This document shows, piece by piece, positions 1-6,434 of a DNA stretch of 6,951 nt. The stretch covers positions 1-6,951 of the forward strand of contig CAXTTS010000173.1 in NCBI GenBank assembly GCA_964247265.1. Reading direction: 5' to 3'. The notes beneath the pieces were generated by a model. It did not search any database and was not told where the DNA came from. It saw nothing but the letters and a program-made list of their open reading frames with translations. This stretch comes from Alterirhizorhabdus sp964247265. GTDB lineage: Bacteria; Pseudomonadota; Alphaproteobacteria; Sphingomonadales; Sphingomonadaceae. The first letter of the stretch is position 1, and each line of letters starts with the position of its first letter. A program made the translations under genes and the position numbers.

Positions 1-1028
1 AGGAAGCGGCTGTAATTCTCGATGCCGGCGCAGCTGCCGGTCGCGGCGATCATCTCCAGGTCGAAATTGGTGCGCTGTTCCAATCGCTGCGCCTCCAGCA
101 ACTTGCCTTCGGTAACAAGCTCCTTCAGCCGCTCGGCCAGTTCGTGGCGGATCGCCTCGCCGGCCTGCTTCATCGTCGGGCCGGGGGTGACATAATGCGA
201 GTTGGCGTAGATCCGCACGCTGGGCAGGGTGGCCGTCTTCTTGCCGGTGAGCGGATCGAACTCGATGATCTCCTCGATATCGTCACCGAAAAAGCTGATG
301 CGCCACGCGGCATCGTCATAATGCGACGGGAAGATTTCCAGATTGTCGCCGCGCACGCGAAAGTTGCCGCGCGCGAAGGCGGCATCGTTGCGCTTGTACT
401 GCAGCGCGACGAGCTTGCGGATGATCTCGCGCTGGTCGGCCGACTGCCCCTTCTTCAGGTCGAAGATCATCGCCGAATAGGTTTCGACCGAGCCGATGCC
501 GTAGAGGCACGACACTGAGGCGACGATCAGCACATCGTCCCGCTCCAGCAGCGATCGGGTGGCCGAATGACGCATGCGATCGATCGACTCGTTGATCGAG
601 CTTTCCTTCTCGATATAGGTGTCTGATCGCGGCACATAGGCTTCGGGCTGGTAATAATCATAGTAGCTGACGAAGAACTCGACGGCATTGTCGGGGAAGA
701 AGCTCTTGAACTCACCATATAGTTGGGCGGCCAATATCTTGTTCGGCGCCAGCACCAAGGCCGGCCGGTTCAGCTTCTCGACGACCTTGGCCATCGTGAA
801 CGTCTTGCCGGAGCCGGTGACGCCGAGCAGCACCTGATCGCGCTCCCCCTCCTGCGCCTGCGCGACCAGTTCGGCGATGGCCGTCGGCTGGTCGCCCGAA
901 GGCTCATAGTCGGAGACGATGCGGAACCGCTTGCCGCCCTCTCCCTTCGGCGGGCGGCTGGGGCGGTGCGGCACGAAGCCCTGCCCGGTTTCGGGTTCGT
1001 CGAGGGTGGTGCGGATCTGGATTGCCAT
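1..1028 (-). CDS. uvrB: UvrABC excinuclease subunit B, N-terminal 342 residues (3' end beyond the window)
   Basis: UvrB is the DNA-damage-verifying helicase-like subunit of nucleotide excision repair; it is loaded by UvrA and recruits UvrC in the cytoplasm. Read from the ATG at 1028, the frame stays open to the left edge. Visible motifs are YEPSGDQ (41-47, the Q-motif region), Walker A GVTGSGKT (69-76), the tyrosine-rich damage-probing beta-hairpin YYDYYQPEAYVP (122-133), ASVSCLYGIG (170-179), RGNFRVRGD (220-228, UvrA-interacting domain 2) and TGSCAGIENYSR (330-341). The helicase motifs of the C-terminal half and the UVR domain lie outside the window. About 35 residues precede the point where E. 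coli UvrB begins, which fits alphaproteobacterial UvrB. No clear Shine-Dalgarno sequence precedes the start, and a GTG codon sits directly before the ATG. Only 56 bases, with no terminator, separate it from the dioxygenase stop, so the two may share a transcript. I saw no alphaproteobacterial LexA box (GTTC-N7-GTTC) close upstream. Confidence 0.97.
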   Translation of the reverse strand, partial: MAIQIRTTLDEPETGQGFVPHRPSRPPKGEGGKRFRIVSDYEPSGDQPTAIAELVAQAQEGERDQVLLGVTGSGKTFTMAKVVEKLNRPALVLAPNKILAAQLYGEFKSFFPDNAVEFFVSYYDYYQPEAYVPRSDTYIEKESSINESIDRMRHSATRSLLERDDVLIVASVSCLYGIGSVETYSAMIFDLKKGQSADQREIIRKLVALQYKRNDAAFARGNFRVRGDNLEIFPSHYDDAAWRISFFGDDIEEIIEFDPLTGKKTATLPSVRIYANSHYVTPGPTMKQAGEAIRHELAERLKELVTEGKLLEAQRLEQRTNFDLEMIAATGSCAGIENYSRF

Positions 1029-1084
1029 CACGTGCCGATATGGGATCGTCGCGGGGGAGGCGCAACGGCGCGCCGGTCAGCCGA

Positions 1085-2065
1085 TCACCTCGCGCCCCAC
1101 ACGTCATGTGGCTGCGCGCGGACCCAGCGGGTGGCGAGCCATTTGGCGCCGCGCGTGACCGGCAGGCCGGCATGTTGGGCCGCCGGATCGGCGCTGCCAT
1201 CCGCCAGCACGTTGCCGAACAGCAGCACGTCGCCGGTTCGCCCGTGCACCTCCAGGCCGTTTGCCATGAAGCGCGTGGCCCCCCCTTCATAGGCGTGATT
1301 GAGGTAGACGAGCATCGTCAGGATGCGCTGGTTGCCGCGCGCGGTGGCCGGCGGCAGGGCGTCGTGATGCGGCCGATATTGCTGGCCGGGTGCATAATGC
1401 AGCACCGCCAGCGGTTCGCCTTGCGAGACATGGGTGGCGCTTGCCGCCGCGAGCCGCCGGTTGATCGCCTGGATCACCAGCGTCTCCCGCGTCGGGCCGA
1501 TCACGGCGGAATGCGACGTGCGCACCGGGTTGGCGATAAACCGCCCGGTGGCGGGATCGACCACGCTGGCCGGCTCCAGCAGATCGCTGCACGAGGATGC
1601 GATGTGCGCGCACTCGCCTGGGCTCAGCAACCCACGGAACAGGCGGATGTCCGGCGCTGTGGCGAGCGGTTCGCCACGCGGTACGGTCAGCGGCGTGCCC
1701 ACCTCATCGATCCGCATCGCATCGATGAGGGCGAGGTGCTCGGCGGCGAGGGGATCGCCATGCGATGCCACCCGCAGCAGCGCCAGCGCGCCGGGCCAGT
1801 CGGCGGCTCCACCCGAACCGTTGGCGGTGAGCGCGACCTCCATCAGCGCCGCATCGACATGCCCGATCGCCACCGCGCTACGGAGAAGGCGACGCGCCGC
1901 CACCAGATCGCGCGGCACGCGATCGCCGACCAGATGCCAGGCGGCGAGCGTATAGAGCGCATCGACATCGCCGCTGGTCGCAGCCTGCCCCAGCAGCCGC
2001 AGCGCCTCTGCCCAGCGTCCACCGGCAGCGAGCCGTTCGGCGCGATCGACGATGGTCTCGCTCAT
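1085..2065 (-). CDS. Sel1/TPR-like repeat protein with prolyl-4-hydroxylase-type 2-oxoglutarate/Fe(II) dioxygenase domain
   Basis: 326 residues with no signal peptide, so probably cytoplasmic. The N-terminal part (about 15-115) is made of alanine-rich helical pairs such as RWAEALRLLGQAA, DALYTLAAWHLVGD and DLVAARRLLRSA, typical of Sel1/TPR-like repeats that bind protein partners. The C-terminal part (about 137-318) is a prolyl-4-hydroxylase alpha-subunit-type dioxygenase. The iron ligands are H233 and D235 in YRPHHDAL and H298 in QHAGLPV. K308 in RGAKWLATRW is the expected 2-oxoglutarate carboxylate ligand, and GGATRF (261-266) matches the family's GGET-F strand. It should couple 2-oxoglutarate decarboxylation to hydroxylation of a prolyl or other residue; the substrate is unknown. 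The ATG at 2065 has no good Shine-Dalgarno sequence and lies only about 28 bases beyond the terminator of the receptor gene, so expression may depend on read-through. The next gene in the same direction is uvrB. The fold call is strong; the substrate and pathway are open. Confidence 0.9.
   Translation of the reverse strand: MSETIVDRAERLAAGGRWAEALRLLGQAATSGDVDALYTLAAWHLVGDRVPRDLVAARRLLRSAVAIGHVDAALMEVALTANGSGGAADWPGALALLRVASHGDPLAAEHLALIDAMRIDEVGTPLTVPRGEPLATAPDIRLFRGLLSPGECAHIASSCSDLLEPASVVDPATGRFIANPVRTSHSAVIGPTRETLVIQAINRRLAAASATHVSQGEPLAVLHYAPGQQYRPHHDALPPATARGNQRILTMLVYLNHAYEGGATRFMANGLEVHGRTGDVLLFGNVLADGSADPAAQHAGLPVTRGAKWLATRWVRAQPHDVWGAR
1702..1730. repeat. Perfect 10-bp inverted repeat inside the dioxygenase gene
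   Basis: CCTCATCGAT (1702-1711) and ATCGATGAGG (1721-1730) are exact reverse complements around a 9-base spacer. The dyad lies in the stretch encoding about residues 112-121 (ALIDAMRIDE), between the Sel1-like repeats and the dioxygenase domain. It could form a hairpin in mRNA. No T-run follows on either strand, so it is not a terminator. It may simply reflect the IDxxxxID codon pattern. Confidence 0.55.
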
Positions 2066-2074
2066 GCCGGATCT

Positions 2075-2143
2075 ATGCCTTGACCGGCGGGCAAAAAGAA
2101 GGGGCCGGCGCGTGACCGCGCCGACCCCGATGCCTTGAACCGG
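2075..2143. repeat. Imperfect direct repeats bracketing the terminator
   Basis: ATGCCTTGACCGG (2075-2087) and ATGCCTTGAACCGG (2130-2143) differ by one inserted A and lie on either side of the terminator hairpin. They could mark a past insertion or duplication at the receptor/dioxygenase junction, or be a pair of protein-binding sites. No insertion sequence or transposase remnant lies between them, so chance cannot be excluded. Confidence 0.5.
2093..2128 (-). terminator. Rho-independent terminator of the TonB-dependent receptor gene
   Basis: Read on the minus strand, 22 bases after the receptor stop codon, GGGGTCGGCGCG pairs with CGCGCCGGCCCC around the loop GTCA. This gives a 12-bp stem with one G-U wobble. 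It is followed at once by TTCTTTTT. In plus-strand terms the arms are 2101-2112 and 2117-2128, and the T-tract is the complement of 2093-2100. On the plus strand the same stem has a C-A mismatch and no trailing T-run, so the terminator acts only for leftward transcription. It separates the receptor transcript from the dioxygenase gene starting at 2065. Confidence 0.88.
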
Positions 2144-2149
2144 ACGCGA

Positions 2150-5100
2150 TCAGAACTTCGCGCGGACACCGGCGTAGAAGGAACGGCCCTTATTGTCGAA
2201 CAGACCGGTGTTGCCGACATTGTCAGAACTGGCGCCGATGCCGGTCGAACCGAACGGACCGAAGCGATTCGTCAGATTGTCCACGCCGCCATAGATCGCG
2301 AACTGATCGTTGACGGCATATTCGCCGCGGATGTCGTGGTAGAAGACGTTGCCGTAGAAGCGCGGATCCGAATAGTCCGGGTTCTGCGGATCTTCTCCGT
2401 TCACCGAATAGGTGTTCTCGGCCGCGCCGAACACCTGCTTGCCGACCCAGCGGAACTGGTAGCCGAAGGTGAACTTGCCATAGGTTGCATCGACGTTGGC
2501 CGTCAGACGATCCTTCGGCGTGCCCGCCTCGCTCAGGACACGATCCGCAAAGCTCGGGTCACTCGGATCGGTGAAATCGTCGCGCTGGAGGAAGCGGGTG
2601 TAGTTCGCCTTGAAGCCGGTCGTGACCGGGCCGAAGTTGTGACGATAGGCCAGTTCGGCGTCGATGCCCCGCGCCTTGAGCTTGGCGAAGTTGAAGGTCG
2701 ATGCCAGCAGCGAGTCTTCGAGCACCTGGAACGGCACCTCGCCCTGCGGGCCACCGGCAGCACCGGCGCGGGTGAACAGGTTGCAGAAGGGATTGTTCAG
2801 GTCCGCCGAATCGTAGCAGTTGTTGAGGATGGTCTGGGCATCGATCGACGAGATAACCTTGTTAACCGTGATCGTGAAGTAATCGACTGACAGCGACAGG
2901 CCAGGGGCGAAGGACGGCGTGATGACTGTGCCGACGGTATAGTTGTCGGAAGTCTCCTCCGTCAGATTTGGGTTGCCGCCGGACAGGATCGAGATCGACT
3001 GCACATAGACGAAATCATAGCCGGCCGGCCGTCCCGCTGCCGCGCAATTGGCGGAGCGCGTCGACGATCCGGCGCTGAGGTTGCGCGCCGAGCACGGATC
3101 GTTCGGAGCCGGGGCGAAATTCTGCCCCTGTGCTTCGTACAGCTCCTTCAGGTTCGGCGCACGAATCGCGCGCTGATAGCTGCCGCGCAGCAGGATATCG
3201 CTGATCGGCCGCCACTCGACCTGTCCACCGTAGGAATAGACAGTACCGGTCGCGCCCTTATAGTCGGAAACGCGGCCCGAGCCCGAGAGCGTAAGTTCCT
3301 TGAAGAAGGGGATGTCTTTCAACAGCGGCACGCGAAGCTCGGCAAATGCCTCCTTCACCTCGAACGAGGGCGCGCTGAACGACGGGATCGCGTTGTAGAA
3401 GGCGTAGCCGCCCTGCGTCAGCGCATCGAGCTGGTACTTCAGCGTCTCGCGACGATATTCGGCACCGACCGAAAAGCCGATCGGGCCGCCCGGCAGCTCG
3501 AACAGCTGGCTGAGATCGCCCGAGACGAAGCCGCTGCCGACGAACTGGGTGATCTTGCCGCTGGCCCGCGAGTTGACGTTCACATAGTCGCGCGCCGCCT
3601 GGCTGAGCGTGCCCTGGCCGAACGGATTGATCGGCACGCACGCCGCAACGTCTGCCGCCAGATACGGATCGTTCGCGACCGTGCGCGGGTCGCCATTCGC
3701 ATCGGTCAACGCGCCGAGCGCGGCGGCCGGGTTCACCTGCGAGCGGCAGACGATCTGGCCCGCGGCGTTGCGGACGGTGTCGACGCCGAGCAGGTAACGC
3801 TGGACGTTCACGTTCGAGATGATCTTGTTTTTCTCGTGATGCTCGCCGTAGTTCGCGGAAACCTCGTAGCTCCAATCCTCGTTGAAGGTGCCGCGCACGC
3901 CCAGAACGCCACGATAGGTTTCGCGGACGATCTTTTCGTCGCGGATGCCGAAATCGAGCCAGTTGCGGCTGAGCGAAAAGCGCGTGGCGTCGGTCGAAGC
4001 CTGGCCGTTGGCCGCGCGCAGTGCGACGATCTGCGCCCGTGCCTGCGGCGTCAGGTACGGATTGTCGAGCCGGATCTGCTCACGATTGCCGATCGCCGTG
4101 GCCGCTGCCGGATCGGCCAGGGTGGTGCCCTGCGAGAAGAACGGACCGCTTTGCGAACCCTGCGCTTCCGAGCGGACATATTTCGCCTCGAAAAAGGGCA
4201 CGAACGCATCCGACACGTCGAAATGGCCAAGGACGTTGGCGGAATAACGCTGCAGACGCGGGGACAGCAAAGACAGCTCACCCTCACGACCCGAATAGCC
4301 GTTGCCGCCGAGGAAACTGCCGATCGGGGCGAGGCCGACGCGCTGGCCGGTCTGCTGCGTCAACGTGCCGTCGGGCTGGAAGAAGTAGGAGCAGTTGTAA
4401 GCCGCGCCCAACGGATCGCGACCGCACGCGCCGGTCGGGCTCGCCACGCGGTACGTTCCGCCAAGGGAGATGCTCGGCGAGCGGATGTCGCGCAGGAAGA
4501 CGCGATCGGGATTGCCGTCGGAACTCGCGCCGGTGTCCGAATCGACCACGACGAGGCCATTCGCCCGGCGCAGCTTGCCGCGGTTGGAGGAAAAGGCCTT
4601 GCCCTGCCGGGCATATTCCAGGTTTACGGCGATATTGCCCCGATCATCGGCGAAGTTCGTTCCGGCGAGAGCCGAGACATATTGGTTGCTGCCGTCGCCA
4701 TATTGGCTGACGCCGGACTGGCCGCGGACCTGCACGCCTTCGTAATTCTGCTTCAGCTTGAAGTTGACTGCGCCGGCGATCGCATCCGAGCCATAGACCG
4801 ACGAGCCGTAGCCGGTGATGACGTCGACGCTCTCGATCAGGTCGGTCGGGATGGTGTTGATGTCCGGCGATACGCCGGTGTTGAGGATATCGCCCGCGAC
4901 ATGGCGGCGGCCGTTGACGAGGACGAGCGTGCGCTGCGAGCCGAGGTTGCGCAGGTCGATCAGGTTCAGGCCGCGCGTGCCGAGGAAGCGGGTGGACTGC
5001 TGCTGGCTGAACGTGGTGGCGAGCTGCGGCAGCTCGTTGAGGATGTCGCCGACCGAGACCTTGCCGGTCTGGAAGAACTCGGCACCGCTGACGGTGGTGA

Positions 5101-5344
5101 TCGGCGCGCCGGAATCGAGGTTCGGGCGGCGGATGCGCGAGCCGGTGACGACGATCGTGCCGGCTTCGCTGCTGCTGTCGCTGGCGGCGATCGTGGCCGA
5201 AGGCGCGGCTGCGGGCGGCTGATCCGAGCTGGCTTCGGCCGTGGTCGGCACCGCAGGGGCGCTCGTCTGGGCGAAGCCGATGGCGGGGAGGGAGACAAGC
5301 GTGCCCGCGAGCGCGGTTGCCGCGAAAAGATGAGTCCTGATCAT
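2150..5344 (-). CDS. TonB-dependent outer-membrane receptor
   Basis: A complete 1064-residue receptor for active uptake across the outer membrane, powered by TonB-ExbB-ExbD. A signal peptide covers residues 1-25 (cleavage likely after GFA). A Pro/Ala/Ser-rich linker of about 35 residues leads to a TonB box at 63-71 (TIVVTGSRI). The plug follows (about 78-197), with STRFLGTRGLNLIDLRNLG (117-135), LVLVNGRRHV and SVYGSDAIAGAVNFKLK. The 22-strand barrel fills the rest, including RAIRAPNLKELYEAQG (725-740), and ends in the phenylalanine of VRAKF, the usual outer-membrane assembly signal. There is no N-terminal STN signalling domain and no carboxypeptidase-regulatory-like domain. All eight cysteines fall in four close pairs (307/318, 533/569, 751/767, 843/854), probably disulfides in outer loops. 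A weak GGGG ribosome-binding sequence lies 5 bases before the ATG. The protease gene lies upstream on the same strand and a terminator follows. The ligand cannot be read from the sequence; the neighbouring protease and dioxygenase make a peptide plausible. Confidence 0.96.
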   Translation of the reverse strand: MIRTHLFAATALAGTLVSLPAIGFAQTSAPAVPTTAEASSDQPPAAAPSATIAASDSSSEAGTIVVTGSRIRRPNLDSGAPITTVSGAEFFQTGKVSVGDILNELPQLATTFSQQQSTRFLGTRGLNLIDLRNLGSQRTLVLVNGRRHVAGDILNTGVSPDINTIPTDLIESVDVITGYGSSVYGSDAIAGAVNFKLKQNYEGVQVRGQSGVSQYGDGSNQYVSALAGTNFADDRGNIAVNLEYARQGKAFSSNRGKLRRANGLVVVDSDTGASSDGNPDRVFLRDIRSPSISLGGTYRVASPTGACGRDPLGAAYNCSYFFQPDGTLTQQTGQRVGLAPIGSFLGGNGYSGREGELSLLSPRLQRYSANVLGHFDVSDAFVPFFEAKYVRSEAQGSQSGPFFSQGTTLADPAAATAIGNREQIRLDNPYLTPQARAQIVALRAANGQASTDATRFSLSRNWLDFGIRDEKIVRETYRGVLGVRGTFNEDWSYEVSANYGEHHEKNKIISNVNVQRYLLGVDTVRNAAGQIVCRSQVNPAAALGALTDANGDPRTVANDPYLAADVAACVPINPFGQGTLSQAARDYVNVNSRASGKITQFVGSGFVSGDLSQLFELPGGPIGFSVGAEYRRETLKYQLDALTQGGYAFYNAIPSFSAPSFEVKEAFAELRVPLLKDIPFFKELTLSGSGRVSDYKGATGTVYSYGGQVEWRPISDILLRGSYQRAIRAPNLKELYEAQGQNFAPAPNDPCSARNLSAGSSTRSANCAAAGRPAGYDFVYVQSISILSGGNPNLTEETSDNYTVGTVITPSFAPGLSLSVDYFTITVNKVISSIDAQTILNNCYDSADLNNPFCNLFTRAGAAGGPQGEVPFQVLEDSLLASTFNFAKLKARGIDAELAYRHNFGPVTTGFKANYTRFLQRDDFTDPSDPSFADRVLSEAGTPKDRLTANVDATYGKFTFGYQFRWVGKQVFGAAENTYSVNGEDPQNPDYSDPRFYGNVFYHDIRGEYAVNDQFAIYGGVDNLTNRFGPFGSTGIGASSDNVGNTGLFDNKGRSFYAGVRAKF

Positions 5345-5500
5345 GTGAGCCCCACAAAACGGTCATGCGCAGCTGCCTGCGCTCATGGGGCCATTCTCCG
5401 CTCGATTTCGAGTTGCACAACGTTAATGTATCGTTCAGCCGACTGACACGCGCCTTTCACATTAGCGTGTTACCAATAAGCCACACCGCTCAATCCTGCC
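5345..5500 (-). promoter_or_regulatory. Leader and probable promoter region of the receptor gene
   Basis: This gap between the protease and receptor genes includes the most AT-rich stretch nearby (about 5405-5480), as expected for a promoter. Dyads seen: ACACGC (5446-5451) with GCGTGT (5465-5470), 13-base spacer; CTCGA-TT-TCGAG (5401-5412); and GCGCAG-CTGC-CTGCGC (5367-5382), a hairpin in the 5' leader about 22 bases before the start codon. A loose minus-strand promoter candidate is TTGTGC followed 16 bases later by GAGAAT, just upstream of the leader hairpin. No terminator is visible after the protease, so receptor transcription could also begin at the protease promoter. The promoter and operator calls are guesses from sequence shape only. 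Confidence 0.35.
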
Positions 5501-6399
5501 TCAGTGCCGCACGGCGAAGCGGATCTTGCGGGCGCGGAAATCCAGCGACACGCGGCGGAACGCCTCCAGCGTATCGGTGCCAGCAGCATCGCCGGCTGCT
5601 TGGCCAAGCCGAACATGGCGAAGGGCGGTACGTCGGCGAAGGCGAGGGGGACGTCGCGAAGCGTCACCCGACCGATCCGGATCTCCGGCACGATCATCTC
5701 CTCCGCCATGATCGTCTGGCCGGTCACGCTGACGAGCGTGACCGGGGTGGCGGGGCGATGGCGCCCGCCCAGCCGTGCGCGCAACGCGGCATTGCCGATG
5801 GTCGCCTGCGATCCCGTATCGATCACCGCATAGATCGGCCGCTTCAGCACCTCGACCTGCGTGAGGATCAGCTGGCCCTTGCGGCGGCGGGCCGTCACGA
5901 CGATCTCGTCCGCGCTCGGGGAGGCCGGCCGCCGGGCATCCTGCACCGTGATCGTCCGCTTCTCGAAATCCAGCATCAGCCTTTGTTCGGCGAGCGCATC
6001 GATGCCGAGCAGCCCCTGCGCGCCGAGGAAGCGTTCGGGCAGCGCCGGCGCGACGATGCCGGGGATCTCGCTCGTTCCGACGCGCAGCCGGTCCAGCCGC
6101 ACGGTGGCGACCCGGCTGACGCCGGCCATGCCGTGCAGCATCACCATCCCCTCGGCCGGCAAGGCGAGACGGCGGGCGAGGTCGCTGCCGATCACCGAGC
6201 GGTCGGCGCCGCTGTCGACGATGAAGCGGTAAGGTCCCGCGCCATTTATCTCCACGGGAACCAGCATCCGCGACTGGACCTGGCGCGCGCCGACCTCTTC
6301 GCCCGTCACCTCCAGCGTATCGTCGAGTTGCGCGGGCGGGATCGCGGGCTCCGCCACCGGCGCAGCCGCGAGTGCCAGCGCGAGCAGGATCGGGGTCAT
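5470..6399 (-). CDS. Secreted two-lobe retropepsin-like aspartyl protease, C-terminus frameshifted
   Basis: From the ATG at 6399 the product begins with a clear signal sequence (MTPILLALALAAAPVAEPA), so it should act in the periplasm or at the outer membrane, possibly as a lipid-free soluble protease. Two aspartyl-protease half-sites are visible: FIVDSGADRSVIG with catalytic D62, and YAVIDTGSQATIGN with D194. The first lobe ends in LLGIDAL (130-136), the family's flap-closing motif. The second should end the same way, but the frame shifts at about 5580. As written, residues 274-309 are an unrelated tail ending at the TAA at 5470. One extra G on the minus strand at the GG of 5581-5580 restores LLGTDTLEAF and RVSLDFRARKIRF and a stop at 5501-5503, giving 299 residues, a normal length. 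The linker between the lobes holds a TonB-box-like segment, DEIVVTARRRK (164-174). The gene is divergent from the sulfotransferase-like gene and upstream of the receptor. The upstream ATG at 6555 is less likely because it would overlap the divergent gene and bury the signal peptide. Confidence 0.85.
   Translation of the reverse strand: MTPILLALALAAAPVAEPAIPPAQLDDTLEVTGEEVGARQVQSRMLVPVEINGAGPYRFIVDSGADRSVIGSDLARRLALPAEGMVMLHGMAGVSRVATVRLDRLRVGTSEIPGIVAPALPERFLGAQGLLGIDALAEQRLMLDFEKRTITVQDARRPASPSADEIVVTARRRKGQLILTQVEVLKRPIYAVIDTGSQATIGNAALRARLGGRHRPATPVTLVSVTGQTIMAEEMIVPEIRIGRVTLRDVPLAFADVPPFAMFGLAKQPAMLLAPIRWRRSAACRWISAPARSASPCGTEAGLSGVAYW
5501..5580 (-). pseudogene. Out-of-frame C-terminal segment of the aspartyl protease
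   Basis: In the frame shifted from the protease reading frame this segment encodes TDTLEAFRRVSLDF and RARKIRFAVRH, then TGA (5503-5501). This is the expected final helix and strand of the second protease lobe (LLG-D-L followed by V-x-DF). The preceding CTG CTG codons read directly into GCA instead of GGC, so a single missing G explains the break. The segment is not translated in frame with the protease unless a ribosome slips back one base. Sequencing error, a recent inactivating mutation and phase variation in a short G-run are all possible. Confidence 0.8.
5875..5910 (-). other. TonB-box-like motif within the protease interdomain linker
   Basis: These bases encode residues 164-175 of the protease, DEIVVTARRRKG. 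The string matches the form of sphingomonad TonB boxes (EIVVTARRR; compare TIVVTGSRI in the neighbouring receptor). It lies in the hydrophilic linker between the first lobe (ending near VQDARRP) and the second lobe (starting near LILTQVEV). TonB boxes normally occur only at the mature N-terminus of receptors. Its role here, such as binding TonB, mimicking a substrate or chance, is unknown. Confidence 0.6.
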
Positions 6400-6434
6400 C
6401 CCTGCTGCACGCCGCTGTTGTGCCGGCGCCCCAT
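6396..6434 (-). CDS. Possible 12-codon leader ORF overlapping the protease start
   Basis: ATG GGG at 6434 opens a short frame reading MGRRHNSGVQQG and ending in TGA at 6398-6396, which overlaps the protease ATG as ATGA. It has the best Shine-Dalgarno sequence in this intergenic region: GGAGAAGGA at 6447-6439, 4 bases before this ATG. A further in-frame ATG lies at 6449. The protease ATG itself has only AGGG immediately next to it. Translation may therefore enter at the leader and re-start at the protease. Alternatively, the protease once began here and a second frameshift separates the two. The codons show no recognisable protein family. Confidence 0.35.
   Translation of the reverse strand: MGRRHNSGVQQG

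Noticed and set aside
1022..2083. Plus-strand open frame of 353 codons opposite the dioxygenase gene
   Set aside because: The minus strand encodes intact dioxygenase motifs across the same bases; the plus translation shows no family features.
2135..2890. Plus-strand open frame of 251 codons opposite the receptor 3' end
   Set aside because: It is antisense to conserved barrel strands and the C-terminal phenylalanine; it also runs through the terminator side of the gene with no ribosome-binding site.
3836..5446. Long plus-strand open frame of 536 codons opposite the receptor gene
   Set aside because: It lies wholly antisense to a clear receptor gene, has a biased Arg/Ala/Asp composition with no recognisable domain, and comes from the GC-rich codon pattern of the opposite strand.
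5577..5586. Programmed -1 frameshift to rescue the protease C-terminus
   Set aside because: The site CTG CTG GCA has no X-XXY-YYZ slippery heptamer, and I saw no clear stimulatory hairpin just downstream; a simple deletion or sequencing error is more economical.
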